From IMG/VR virus record IMGVR_UViG_3300045135_000367, positions 1 through 28,979 of that record: DNA of 28,979 bases; one strand, written 5' to 3'. The stretch's first letter is position 1; every line of letters begins with the position of its first letter. The DNA comes from a virus. The notes below the pieces were generated by a model, which saw only the letters and a list, made by a program, of their open reading frames with translations, made no database searches and was not told where the DNA came from. Positions 11,915 to 20,097 of the stretch are shown piece after piece. A program made the position numbers and the translations under genes.

Positions 11915-14395
11915 ATGGCTATTGAAAAAGGATTATACGCTGCTCCAGAGGGTATGGATGACGAGATGATGGAAGAAGGTGCCGAAGTTGCACTGGACAT
12001 CGAAATTGTAGACCCCGAGATGGTGGTGTTAGACGACGGGTCAGTTGAGATCGCCCTTGTCCCCAGCGAAGGTTTAGACGAACCGACCGAATTTGGTGCG
12101 AATCTTGCTGAGTATATGAGCGAAAACGCACTGAATTTGTTGGCTAACGACCTCGTTGGTTTGGTTGACTCTGACGTGGACGCGAGAAAGGACTGGGCGG
12201 ATACCTTCGTAGCAGGTCTGGATGTGCTTGGGTTTAAGTATGAAGAGCGTACAGACCCTTGGGATGGTGCCTGTGGGGTGTTCTCAACGGTGCTAGCTGA
12301 AGCTGCGATCCGGTTCCAAGCAGAGACAATGAGTGAGACTTTCCCCGCCGCAGGTCCTGTACGGACTAAGATTTTAGGGGAAGAAACGCCTGAGAAGATG
12401 GAAGCTGCAGAACGTGTCCGTGCGGATATGAACTACGAGCTGACTGAGCGGATGGTGGAGTACCGACCCGAGCATGAGCGGATGCTATACAGCTTAGGTT
12501 TGGCAGGGTCAGCGTTCAAAAAAGTGTACTATGATCCCAATTTGGGACGTCAAATTAGTATTTATATCCCAGCAGAAGACGTGATTGTGCCCTACGGTGC
12601 GAGTCATATTGAGTCTGCTGAGCGAGTCACGCATATCATGCGCAAAACAAAGAACGAGCTGCGTAAGCTACAGGCGGCTGGGTTCTACAGAGACGTGGAG
12701 CTGGGGGAGCCTCAGTCATTCCACACCGACATTGAGCAGAAAAAAGCTGAAGAAGGCGGGTTCAATCTAACAGACGACGACCGATACGCTATCTACGAGA
12801 TCCATGCAGACCTTGTGCTGGACGACATTGATGATGACGGTGATGATATAGCGAAGCCGTACGTTGTTACGATTGACCGAGGCAGTAACGAGGTTTTGGC
12901 AATACGCCGAAACTGGAACGAGGATGACATGCTGATGTTGAAGCGCCAGCACTTCGTTCACTACGTTTACGTGCCGGGATTTGGATTTTATGGGCTTGGG
13001 TTGATCCACATTATTGGTGGTTACGCTCGGGCTGGGACGTCGCTGATACGACAACTTGTGGATGCGGGCACACTGGCGAACTTGCCGGGGGGTCTAAAAA
13101 CTCGTGGGTTGCGAATTAAAGGCGATGATTCACCAATTCCGCCGGGGGAATGGAAAGATGTCGATGTGCCATCAGGCAGTATACGCGACAACATCATGCC
13201 CCTGCCATACAAGGAGCCTAGCCAGACTTTACTTGCGTTGTTGGACCGCATCACAAATGAAGGTCGCAGGTTAGGGGCAATCAGTGATTTAAACGTCTCT
13301 GATATGTCGGCAAACGCTCCTGTTGGTACCACTCTGGCTCTGTTAGAGAGAACATTGAAGCCAATGGCGGCGGTACAGGCTCGTGTCCACTATGCGATGA
13401 AGCAGGAATTCAAGCTCCTCAAGTCGATTATGGCGGAATACGCAGCGGCGGAGTATGGGTATAACCCAGCACGAGGCGACATCACTGCGAAAGCTGACGA
13501 TTACATGATGGTAGACGTGATCCCTGTCAGTGACCCCAACAGCTCTACGATGGCTCAACGGGTTGTGCAGTACCAAGCGGCGTTGCAGATGGCGCAAACG
13601 GCTCCTCAGATATACGACCTGCCTCAGTTACACCGACAGATGATCGAGGTTTTGGGTATTAAGAACGCTGAAAAACTGATACCGCTGGAAGGCGATATGG
13701 AACCTACAGATCCTGTCAGCGAGAACATGGCGGCATTGGTTGGCAAGCCCATGAAGGCGTTCATCTACCAAGATCACCAAGCGCATATTGCGTCTCACAT
13801 GGCGTTTATGCAGGACCCACAGGTTGCTCAGATGATCGGGCAGAACCCACAAGCACAGCAGATTATGATGTCGCTACAGGCACACATAGCCGAGCACTTA
13901 GGGTTCCAGTACCGCCAGCAGATCGAGGAGAAGTTGGGTGCGACACTACCAGCACCGGGGCAGGAGATGCCAGAAGAGATCGAAGTTCAGTTGTCTCGTT
14001 TGGTAGCAGACGCAGGTCAGCAGCTCACTCAAGCAAAACAGCAGCAAGCAGCACAAGCAGCCGCACAGCAGCAAGCACAAGACCCTATGTTCCAGCTCAA
14101 GCAGCAAGAATTGGCTGTCAAGCAAGCCGAAGTGCAGCGTAAAGCTCAGAAAGACATGGCAGACGCACAGGCTAAAGAGACTGAAGCCCAGCGTAAAGCT
14201 AAGAAGGACCTTCTGGACGCTATGATCGAAGCAGAACGGTTGAAAATAGACCAACAAGAGATAGCAATCCAAGCTAAAACCGAGGGCGTCAAGATACGCG
14301 CTCAGCGTGAACAAGCGCAAGAACAGCGCAATATGGACCTTATGAAGACCATATCGAGTATGAAAGGTAACCAAAATAACCAGCCCAAGGAGTAA
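11915..14395 (+). CDS. portal protein with long Gln-rich C-terminal helix
   Basis: This 826-residue protein follows the large terminase and has the length and make-up of the large portal proteins of podovirus-like phages. After an acidic N terminus, the wing/stem region includes RTDPWDGACGVFSTVLAEA and YVPGFGFYGLGLIHIIGGY, and later ISDLNVSDMSANAPVGTTLALLERT, a conserved portal-type segment. The last 170 residues are Gln/Ala/Lys-rich (near 690-810) and predict a long coiled coil or barrel. Portals form the dodecameric ring through which DNA enters and to which the tail attaches. GAGG precedes ATG 11915. I rate this by context and recalled motifs, without a search. Confidence 0.9.
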   Translation: MAIEKGLYAAPEGMDDEMMEEGAEVALDIEIVDPEMVVLDDGSVEIALVPSEGLDEPTEFGANLAEYMSENALNLLANDLVGLVDSDVDARKDWADTFVAGLDVLGFKYEERTDPWDGACGVFSTVLAEAAIRFQAETMSETFPAAGPVRTKILGEETPEKMEAAERVRADMNYELTERMVEYRPEHERMLYSLGLAGSAFKKVYYDPNLGRQISIYIPAEDVIVPYGASHIESAERVTHIMRKTKNELRKLQAAGFYRDVELGEPQSFHTDIEQKKAEEGGFNLTDDDRYAIYEIHADLVLDDIDDDGDDIAKPYVVTIDRGSNEVLAIRRNWNEDDMLMLKRQHFVHYVYVPGFGFYGLGLIHIIGGYARAGTSLIRQLVDAGTLANLPGGLKTRGLRIKGDDSPIPPGEWKDVDVPSGSIRDNIMPLPYKEPSQTLLALLDRITNEGRRLGAISDLNVSDMSANAPVGTTLALLERTLKPMAAVQARVHYAMKQEFKLLKSIMAEYAAAEYGYNPARGDITAKADDYMMVDVIPVSDPNSSTMAQRVVQYQAALQMAQTAPQIYDLPQLHRQMIEVLGIKNAEKLIPLEGDMEPTDPVSENMAALVGKPMKAFIYQDHQAHIASHMAFMQDPQVAQMIGQNPQAQQIMMSLQAHIAEHLGFQYRQQIEEKLGATLPAPGQEMPEEIEVQLSRLVADAGQQLTQAKQQQAAQAAAQQQAQDPMFQLKQQELAVKQAEVQRKAQKDMADAQAKETEAQRKAKKDLLDAMIEAERLKIDQQEIAIQAKTEGVKIRAQREQAQEQRNMDLMKTISSMKGNQNNQPKE

Positions 14396-14398
14396 TTC

Positions 14399-14596
14399 AT
14401 GGCTAAAACCGTCTTTGACGTGCTTAAAGATAAGATCGAGGAACAAACTTCCTCTGCAGAGAATTTCCTATCAGGTGGGGGTCCAAAAGACTACTCAGAA
14501 TATAGGGAAGTGTGCGGGCTATTACGGGGTCTACGCTCCGCACAGGCAATCATAGAAGACCTCTCGCGTAATTATATGGATGGTGACGATGACTGA
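14399..14596 (+). CDS. small hypothetical protein next to the portal
   Basis: A 65-residue acidic protein, MAKTVFDVLKDKIEEQTSSAEN, ending NYMDGDDD. GGAG lies seven bases before ATG 14399. A Gly-rich turn (LSGGGPKDYSEYREV) separates two helices. Proteins of this size and pattern often sit after the portal in podovirus-like genomes, and their role is not settled. It overlaps the start of the GroES-like gene, implying co-translation. Confidence 0.75.
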   Translation: MAKTVFDVLKDKIEEQTSSAENFLSGGGPKDYSEYREVCGLLRGLRSAQAIIEDLSRNYMDGDDD

Positions 14597-14972
14597 CGCA
14601 GCAGAAAATATAGAACCAATCTCAGACGAGGAGCTGGAACTACAACTACCGAAACCTGTCGGGTATAGAGTGCTTATAGCTATGCCTGAAGTCGAAGAGA
14701 CTTTCGAAGGTAGCGGGTTGTTAAAAGCTTCTATTACAAAAACCCACGAGTCGGTACTGTCGATTATTGGGCTTGTGTTGGATATGGGCGAGCAAGCCTA
14801 TTCTGACGTGGATAGGTTCCCGACTGGGCCTTGGTGTAAGACCGGGGACTATGTGATGTTCCGTGCCAATACTGGCACGCGGTTTAAAATTGGTGGCGTC
14901 GAGTATCGTCTAATGAATGACGACTCTATCGAGGCTGTAGTCGCAGACCCCCGTGGTGTGCAGCGAGTATAA
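14589..14972 (+). CDS. GroES/Cpn10-like protein
   Basis: This 127-residue protein has the GroES beta-barrel signature: PVGYRVLIAMPEVEETFEGSG at the start, a mobile-loop-like segment KASITKTHESVLS, then VLDMGEQAY and WCKTGDYVMFRANTG, and ends IGGVEYRLMNDDSIEAVV. Phage Cpn10 proteins such as T4 gp31 replace host GroES so that GroEL can fold the capsid protein, and this gene sits just before the scaffold and capsid genes. I start at 14589, where the ATG overlaps the upstream stop, because the in-frame ATG at 14580 has no ribosome site. No GroEL gene is visible, so a host GroEL would be needed. Confidence 0.85.
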   Translation: MTDAAENIEPISDEELELQLPKPVGYRVLIAMPEVEETFEGSGLLKASITKTHESVLSIIGLVLDMGEQAYSDVDRFPTGPWCKTGDYVMFRANTGTRFKIGGVEYRLMNDDSIEAVVADPRGVQRV

Positions 14973-14982
14973 GGAGTAAGTT

Positions 14983-15978
14983 ATGCCGTTTGAAAAAGTA
15001 GAGTTTGACTTTCCTGATCCAGATAAAGAAGAGGATCTTGAGATAGAAGGTTCATCTGCTGAGACGATTGATACGTCTGGTAAGAAGAAAGTAGAAGAGC
15101 CGTCTGATGATCTCGATATCGAAGTTGTTGATGATACCCCACCAGAAGATCGTGGGCGTAAGCCGTCAGAACCTCCAGAAGACGTAACTGAGGAAGAGCT
15201 AGAAGACTATAGCGAGAAAGTTCGCAAACGTATACAGCACTTTAGTAAGGGCTATCACGACGAGCGTCGAGCCAAAGAAGCGGCTATGCGTGAGCGTGAA
15301 GAGCTTGAAAGACTGGCCCAAAAACTTGTAGATGAGAATAACAAGTTAAAGGGAACTGTGTCTAAGAACCAGAGTGTCTTGCTTGAACAAGCTAAAAAAC
15401 AAGTCGCTGTAGAGTTGGAACAGGCTAAACGTGCGTACAAAGATGCGTATGAATCAGGTAATGCAGACGCATTACTAGAAGCTCAAGACAAGCTAACTTC
15501 CGCTAAGTTACGAAGCGAACGTGTTGAAAACTTTAAAGTTCCTGCTTTACAAGAAGAGCAGAATGAGGTACAAACGCAGGTAACCGAGGATATTTCCGTC
15601 CCAGAACAGATTAAACCAGACGAGAAAGCGGTTAAATGGGCTGACGCCAATCCGTGGTTTGGTACGGACGACGAAATGACAAGCTTTGCTCTGGGACTGC
15701 ATAAAAAGCTTGTATCGAATGGAGTCGATCCACTAAGTAATGAATACTACGCGAGCATTGACGCTCGTATGCGACAAGTGTTTCCCGATAACTTCGAGGA
15801 TTCACAAACACAGGAGGTACGGAAGCCTAAGCAGAACAATGTGGTTGCACCCGCTACGCGGAGCACAGCACCTAAAAAGGTGAAACTAACGCAAACACAA
15901 GTTGCTATTGCTAAAAGGCTTGGAGTACCACTGGAACAATACGCCAAACAGGTTGCTGACTTAATGAGGAATGGATAA
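14983..15978 (+). CDS. head scaffolding protein (putative)
   Basis: This 331-residue protein has an acidic, disordered N terminus (FDFPDPDKEEDLEIEGSS), a long charged coiled coil from about 85 to 190 (EREELERLAQKLVDENNKL) and a compact C-terminal segment (WADANPWFGTDDEMTSFALG, then YYASIDARMRQVFPDNF). These are properties of a scaffold that directs capsid assembly, and the gene lies between the portal and capsid genes as expected. AAGGAG precedes ATG 14983. Its stop overlaps the next start as TAATG. No protease domain is seen, so the scaffold may be released intact. Confidence 0.8.
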   Translation: MPFEKVEFDFPDPDKEEDLEIEGSSAETIDTSGKKKVEEPSDDLDIEVVDDTPPEDRGRKPSEPPEDVTEEELEDYSEKVRKRIQHFSKGYHDERRAKEAAMREREELERLAQKLVDENNKLKGTVSKNQSVLLEQAKKQVAVELEQAKRAYKDAYESGNADALLEAQDKLTSAKLRSERVENFKVPALQEEQNEVQTQVTEDISVPEQIKPDEKAVKWADANPWFGTDDEMTSFALGLHKKLVSNGVDPLSNEYYASIDARMRQVFPDNFEDSQTQEVRKPKQNNVVAPATRSTAPKKVKLTQTQVAIAKRLGVPLEQYAKQVADLMRNG

Positions 15979-16427
15979 TGGCTGAGAATAGACTTAAACG
16001 GGATCTAGAAACTAGGGAACAAACCACGCGCAAGCGATCATGGCAGCGTCCCGAACTCTTACCAAATCCCGAACCCGAAGAGGGTTATAAATTCCATTGG
16101 GTGCGAGTGAGCACTCAAGGTCAAACCGACGCCACTAACGTTTCCTCAAAAATTCGTGAGGGATGGGAGCCTGTGAAAGCAAGCGATCACCCTGAAATCA
16201 CGATGGTCTCCGTAGAAAACGAGCGATTCAAAGATAACGTTGTTATTGGTGGGTTAATGCTGTGTAAAGCGCCTATTGAAATGGTAGATGAACGTAATGA
16301 ATACTATAGCCAACAGGCTAAAGCAGCAATGGACTCTGTAGATAACAGTTTAATGAAAGAAAATGATCCGCGTATGCCTTTGTTCAGCGAGAGAAAAACG
16401 AAGGTTACGTTTGGTAAAGGAACTTAA
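15978..16427 (+). CDS. hypothetical head-module protein
   Basis: A 149-residue protein with a very basic N terminus (MAENRLKRDLETREQTTRKRSW) and a central domain FHWVRVSTQGQTDATNVSSK followed by REGWEPVKASDHPE. A similar small protein beside the scaffold and capsid genes is frequent in marine phages, to my recollection, without known function. AGGA lies seven bases before ATG 15978, which overlaps the scaffold stop. A minor capsid or assembly role is inferred from position only. Confidence 0.7.
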   Translation: MAENRLKRDLETREQTTRKRSWQRPELLPNPEPEEGYKFHWVRVSTQGQTDATNVSSKIREGWEPVKASDHPEITMVSVENERFKDNVVIGGLMLCKAPIEMVDERNEYYSQQAKAAMDSVDNSLMKENDPRMPLFSERKTKVTFGKGT

Positions 16428-16439
16428 TAGGAGCTAATC

Positions 16440-17036
16440 ATGGCTTATCCAGCTGTTAGTGGTCCTTATGGACTGGTTCCGGTAAAATTGTTGAGCGGCA
16501 CTCCCTTTGTGGGTGGTGTATATCGTTCGATGAAGATCGCAAGTGGATACAACACCTCGATTTTCTTCGGCGATGCCGTAAAACTTGTTACCGGTGGAAC
16601 TGTTGAGCGCGATGCGTTTGACGCCGCTATGACGCCTGTAGGCGTTTTCATGGGTTGTAAGTACACTGATCCTAACTTGGGTTATGAACTGTACAGCCAA
16701 TCTTACCCCGCGGGTACTGTAGCTAGCGACATCGTTGCTTATGTTGCAGACGCAACTGACTTGTTGTTTAAAGCAGCCGTAGTGTCTTCAGGCACAACTA
16801 TCGGTGATCTTGCTTTAACTGACATCGGTGCAAACGTTGCAGGTGTAGATAACACTGGCGATTCTACTTCGGGTAATTCTCGCGGTGCAATCTCAGATAC
16901 CTCAGCTACAACTAACACCCTTCCTTTCCGAATTGTCGGTTTGGTTGAGGAAACTAAAAACTCATCTGGTGGTTATACGGAAGCCTACGTTAAGTGGAAT
17001 GCCGGTCATCAGTACAACAATACCACTGGCGTATAA
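16440..17036 (+). CDS. structural protein next to the major capsid gene (possible decoration protein)
   Basis: A 198-residue protein starting MAYPAVSGPYGLVPVKLLSG, rich in Gly, Thr, Val and Ala, and predicted to be mostly beta. It contains one variable, low-complexity part (DNTGDSTSGNSRGAISDTS) near residues 137-160. GGAG precedes ATG 16440 and the next gene is the major capsid protein, so a head-associated structural role is likely. Decoration or stabilising function is an inference. Codon use is rich in GCT, ACT and GTT like the capsid gene, consistent with high expression. Confidence 0.7.
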   Translation: MAYPAVSGPYGLVPVKLLSGTPFVGGVYRSMKIASGYNTSIFFGDAVKLVTGGTVERDAFDAAMTPVGVFMGCKYTDPNLGYELYSQSYPAGTVASDIVAYVADATDLLFKAAVVSSGTTIGDLALTDIGANVAGVDNTGDSTSGNSRGAISDTSATTNTLPFRIVGLVEETKNSSGGYTEAYVKWNAGHQYNNTTGV

Positions 17037-17049
17037 GGAGTGATGTAAC

Positions 17050-17955
17050 ATGGCAATTTCACGCGCCCAGCTACTCAAAGAACTCCTGCCCGGACTGAAC
17101 GCTTTGTTCGGTATGGAGTACGCAAAATACGGTGAAGAGCACTCAGAGATTTTCGAAACTGAAACTTCTGATCGTTCTTTTGAAGAAGAAACTAAGCTTT
17201 CTGGCTTCTCTGCTGCACCTGTTAAAGGCGAAGGCTCTGCCATCGAATACGACAATGCACAAGAAGCATGGACCGCTCGCTACACGCACGAAACTATTGC
17301 GATGGGCTTTTCAATCACTGAAGAAGCGATTGAAGATAACTTGTATGACTCTTTGTCGTCTCGTTATACCAAAGCATTGGCTCGCGCTATGGCGTACACC
17401 AAGCAAGTTAAAGCTGCGTCTGTATTGAACAATGCGTTCTCTGGCACAACTTACGGTGACGGTAAAACTCTATGTGCTACCGACCACCCACTTGTTTCTG
17501 GTGGAACTAACTCAAACGCTCCAGCTGTTGCTGCTGACCTTAACGAAACTTCTTTGGAAGCGGCTGTTATTCAGATTGCAGGTTGGACGGATGAGCGTGG
17601 CCTTTTGATCGCTGCTAAGCCTCGTAAATTGATCGTACCCCCTTCATTACAATTCGTTGCAACTCGCTTGCTCGAAACTGAAGGACGTGTGGCAACTGCC
17701 GACAACGATCTGAACGCGCTTCGCAACAACGGATCAATCCCTGAAGGCTATGCGGTTAACCACTACCTGACCGACAATAACGCTTGGTTCTTGTTAACTG
17801 ACGTTCCTAACGGTCTTAAGCACTTCGTGCGCACACCCATGCAGACATCAATGGACGCTGACTTTGATACTGGCAACAGCCGATACAAAGCTCGTGAGCG
17901 TTACTCATTCGGTGTTTCTGACCCATTGGGTATCTACGGCTCTGCCGGAGCGTAA
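17050..17955 (+). CDS. major capsid protein, Mu gpT-like
   Basis: This 301-residue protein resembles the Mu-like gpT major head subunit: the N-terminal LKELLPGLNALFG, the segment SDRSFEEETKLSGFSAAPVK, then YTHETIAMGFSITEEAIEDN, and the strand-rich LLIAAKPRKLIVPPSLQFVA. This implies the HK97 capsid fold. The position after scaffold and the strong terminator directly after its stop (17961-17987) also fit a highly expressed capsid gene. AGGAG lies ten bases before ATG 17050. The family call is from pattern recall. The capsid role itself is secure. Confidence 0.92.
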   Translation: MAISRAQLLKELLPGLNALFGMEYAKYGEEHSEIFETETSDRSFEEETKLSGFSAAPVKGEGSAIEYDNAQEAWTARYTHETIAMGFSITEEAIEDNLYDSLSSRYTKALARAMAYTKQVKAASVLNNAFSGTTYGDGKTLCATDHPLVSGGTNSNAPAVAADLNETSLEAAVIQIAGWTDERGLLIAAKPRKLIVPPSLQFVATRLLETEGRVATADNDLNALRNNGSIPEGYAVNHYLTDNNAWFLLTDVPNGLKHFVRTPMQTSMDADFDTGNSRYKARERYSFGVSDPLGIYGSAGA

Positions 17956-17960
17956 GACAG

Positions 17961-17987
17961 AGGGGGCTTCGGCCCCCTTTTTTATTT
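17961..17987 (+). terminator. strong rho-independent terminator after the major capsid gene
   Basis: AGGGGGC-TTCG-GCCCCCT (17961-17978) forms a seven-pair stem with a UUCG loop, followed by TTTTTTATTT. It separates the head module from the downstream tail module. Confidence 0.95.
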
Positions 17988-18014
17988 GACTGATTTTTTG
18001 TACCGTGGTACAAA
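17986..18014 (+). promoter_or_regulatory. promoter overlapped by an 18-bp inverted repeat
   Basis: TTGACT (17986-17991), a 17-base spacer and TACAAA (18009-18014) form a reasonable sigma-70 promoter straight after the terminator. The perfect inverted repeat TTTGTACC-GT-GGTACAAA (17997-18014) covers the spacer and the -10, as an operator would. The site would control the connector and tail genes. Confidence 0.6.
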
Positions 18015-18089
18015 GATGTTACAAATTGTATAGATCTCACTACCTAGCAAGTTTTGAGAGTTGACCCCGGACACGGGAGGAGTATTAAT

Positions 18090-18311
18090 ATGGCTGCTAC
18101 TAATTTTTCAGGTCCAGTTGTTTCCGCAAACGGTTTCGAAGGCGTTGTCCAAGTCCCAACTTACACAGTAGCTACTGCACCTAGTGCGGCAAGCATTGCT
18201 GGGTCGGTCGTTTACGTAACAGACGGCGCTGCTGGCTCTGCTATCTTGGCGTTTTCTGACGGTACTGACTGGAAGCGTTCTGACACTGGCGCAACGATTT
18301 CTGATTCTTAA
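18090..18311 (+). CDS. small virion-type protein
   Basis: I start this 73-residue protein at 18090 (MAATNFSGPVVSANGFEG) because GGGAGGAG lies just upstream. The longer frame from 18054 lies in the leader. It is small, Ala/Ser/Val-rich and ends AILAFSDGTDWKRSDTGATI, a pattern I associate with short phage capsid or fibre proteins. It is the first gene after the terminator and promoter at 17961-18014. No specific function can be given. Confidence 0.75.
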   Translation: MAATNFSGPVVSANGFEGVVQVPTYTVATAPSAASIAGSVVYVTDGAAGSAILAFSDGTDWKRSDTGATISDS

Positions 18312-18324
18312 TAGGTGATTGACT

Positions 18325-18444
18325 ATGCCTATTTTACGACCAGCATCTAAGCAAGAGTTGGCACGTCGGGCATCAAAGCCTGCACCAGCTCCTACGACAA
18401 AACCCGCCGCAAAGAAGGCCAAAAAGTCTAGCGGTAAGGAGTAA
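18325..18444 (+). CDS. 39-residue Lys/Ala/Pro-rich protein
   Basis: This tiny gene starts at 18325 with MPILRPASKQELARRASKPA and ends KKSSGKE. AGGTGA lies upstream of the ATG, and the stop overlaps the GGAG of the next gene. The histone-tail-like mix of Lys, Ala and Pro suggests binding to DNA or to another acidic partner, but no family is recognised. It is credible as a gene because the neighbours are closely packed and it has its own ribosome site. Confidence 0.65.
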   Translation: MPILRPASKQELARRASKPAPAPTTKPAAKKAKKSSGKE

Positions 18445-18447
18445 GTT

Positions 18448-18729
18448 ATGGCGATGGAAACCGATGTCAGTGCTAAAACACTTACTGCTGACGGTACCGT
18501 TTATGGCGCACGAACCCGAGTCAAGTCTATTACGTATCTAGCTACTGCTACGGCAGGTAGCATTGTGTTGAAAGACGGCGGCTCTTCAGGCACCACAAAA
18601 ATTGACATTGCTACCCCAGCCGTTGCGGACGCTTACGAAGTAGTGATCCCTGCACAAGGTGTTCTATTTGAAACCGATGTGTATTTGGATCTTACTAACG
18701 TAGGCTCTGTAACTGTATTTTATGGGTAA
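18448..18729 (+). CDS. small beta-rich virion-type protein
   Basis: A 93-residue protein, MAMETDVSAKTLTADGTVYG, predicted to be all beta (SITYLATATAGSIVLKDGGS, then VYLDLTNVGSVTVFYG). Similar short proteins are common among structural genes of marine phages as I recall. AAGGAG lies seven bases before ATG 18448. A head-fibre or decoration role is possible. Confidence 0.7.
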   Translation: MAMETDVSAKTLTADGTVYGARTRVKSITYLATATAGSIVLKDGGSSGTTKIDIATPAVADAYEVVIPAQGVLFETDVYLDLTNVGSVTVFYG

Positions 18730-18734
18730 TAGTC

Positions 18735-19100
18735 ATGCGTACTTACTATGCAGCAGGTGGACGTGTTGAAAAGTCGAAGATGGCTTGCAACAAACCTAAG
18801 CGCACGCCTAGCCACCCCAAAAAATCTCACGTAGTTAAAGCGTGTGAAGGCGGTAAGGAAAAGGTAATACGTTTCGGTGAGCAAGGCGCGAGCACTGCGG
18901 GAAAACCCAAATCAGGTGAGTCTGAGCGCATGAAGAAGAAACGAGCGTCGTTTAAAGCCCGACATGCTAGAAACATCAAGAAAGGTAAGATGTCTGCGGC
19001 ATACTGGTCAGACAGAGAAAAATGGACTATACTGGGGCCAATGTTAATTGGTGAGGTATGGTTAAATGTTAGCAGTTCAGGATTCTCGAATCTCTTATGA
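18735..19100 (+). CDS. basic phage protein with a displaced C terminus
   Basis: The first 97 residues look like a common small basic phage protein: PSHPKKSHVVKACEGGKEKV, then IRFGEQG, and FKARHARNIKKGKMSAAYW with a conserved end at SDREKW (W97). In relatives I recall, the protein stops about there. Here translation continues for 24 hydrophobic residues (TILGPMLIGEVWLNVSSS and on) that overlap the HNH gene by 35 bases. The extension looks like read-through into inserted DNA, which would make this gene slightly altered. Function unknown. It is one of several Lys-rich small proteins in this region. Confidence 0.75.
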   Translation: MRTYYAAGGRVEKSKMACNKPKRTPSHPKKSHVVKACEGGKEKVIRFGEQGASTAGKPKSGESERMKKKRASFKARHARNIKKGKMSAAYWSDREKWTILGPMLIGEVWLNVSSSGFSNLL

Positions 19101-19683
19101 CGGTGAATTTTATGTTTCCGAATGTGTTAAGTGTGGACACAAACTTAGTTCGAAGACTAAAGGGTCTATTCGTAGGACACTTAATAATGGGTACTGTAGG
19201 AAATGCGTGCCACACTACAGAGCTGCTGATGCTCCAAAAAACGCGGCAGGAAAATGGATTTCCCACTGTCCTAAATGCGGTAAGGAACAAGCGTATACTA
19301 GACCTGACCATGCGAAATCTAGCGAACGTCAGGGATGGATGTGCAAACCTTGCAGTAGTAGCAGCAACAATGCTCATGTGGGGGCGGAGAAAAGGTTGTA
19401 TAACAAGTTTAGGAAAAGCGCGAACACCCGTAAAATTTACTGGGGGATTACGTTCGAAGACTTCACCCGCTGCTACACTAAAAAATGTGCACTTACAGGG
19501 TGGGATTTAAGTATGGAGTACGGGAATTGCACAGCTAGTTTTGATCGTATAGACAGCAATCTTGGGTATACTCCAGAAAACATACAATGGGTACATAGTA
19601 TGGTCAACATGTGCAAAAACAAATATACACAGGAAAAATTTATTGCTATGTGTAAAGCCGTAGCAGATAAGGTGAAGTGGTAA
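19066..19683 (+). CDS. HNH homing endonuclease (free-standing)
   Basis: This 205-residue protein has two zinc-ribbon pairs (C20/C23 with C44/C47, and C68/C71 with C93/C96) followed by an HNH-type core: CALTGWDLS (C141), SFDRIDSNLGYTPENIQWVH (D160, D163, N172, H177) and MVNMCKNKYT (N181, K184). Such free-standing nucleases spread themselves by cutting a sister phage lacking the gene. The gene begins inside the 3' end of the preceding basic-protein gene and its A+T-richer codon use differs from the neighbours. Its last residues, ADKVKW, resemble the SDREKW of that gene, consistent with insertion at this point. GAGG lies about ten bases before ATG 19066. Confidence 0.88.
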   Translation: MLAVQDSRISYDGEFYVSECVKCGHKLSSKTKGSIRRTLNNGYCRKCVPHYRAADAPKNAAGKWISHCPKCGKEQAYTRPDHAKSSERQGWMCKPCSSSSNNAHVGAEKRLYNKFRKSANTRKIYWGITFEDFTRCYTKKCALTGWDLSMEYGNCTASFDRIDSNLGYTPENIQWVHSMVNMCKNKYTQEKFIAMCKAVADKVKW

Positions 19684-19686
19684 ACT

Positions 19687-20097
19687 ATGCCCAGCATGAG
19701 CAGAGCGCAGCACAAGATGATGACTGCAGTGGCAAACAACCCTAAGTTTGCTAAGAAAACGGGGATACCCCAATCAGTAGGAGAAGAGTTTATGAAAACT
19801 GGCAAGAAGATGATGAAGTATCAAGAAGGTGGAATGGCGTCAAAGCAACCACCTATATCTCAAGAGGATATCGACCGTATGATGATGGAAGGTGAGTCTG
19901 AGTACCAGTCTAGAATGAAATCAACGGATCGTAAGGCACGTCAGAAGAAGATGGAAGAAAAAGACATGAAGAAAAAAGCCGCTAAGAAGCCTGAAATGAT
20001 GATGGGCGGTGGCATGACTAAAGGCTACAAAGCTGGTGGTAAAGTGCGCGGTGCAGGTTGCGCTAAGAAAGGCGTTCGCCCCTGCAAGATGATGTAA
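19687..20097 (+). CDS. Lys/Met-rich small phage protein
   Basis: A 136-residue protein. The N terminus, MSRAQHKMMTAVANNPKFAK then IPQSVGEEF, matches a phage/bacterial family I know only as of unknown function (similar to DUF3008, unverified). The middle is Lys/Met-rich and helical. The C terminus is GYKAGGKVRGAGCAKKGVRP followed by CKMM, a Gly/Lys/Cys motif that recurs in the gene at 21504. The first residues just precede MSRAQ, so translation may start at 19687 or at the ATG at 19696. Its stop overlaps the next start as TAATG. Confidence 0.75.
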   Translation: MPSMSRAQHKMMTAVANNPKFAKKTGIPQSVGEEFMKTGKKMMKYQEGGMASKQPPISQEDIDRMMMEGESEYQSRMKSTDRKARQKKMEEKDMKKKAAKKPEMMMGGGMTKGYKAGGKVRGAGCAKKGVRPCKMM

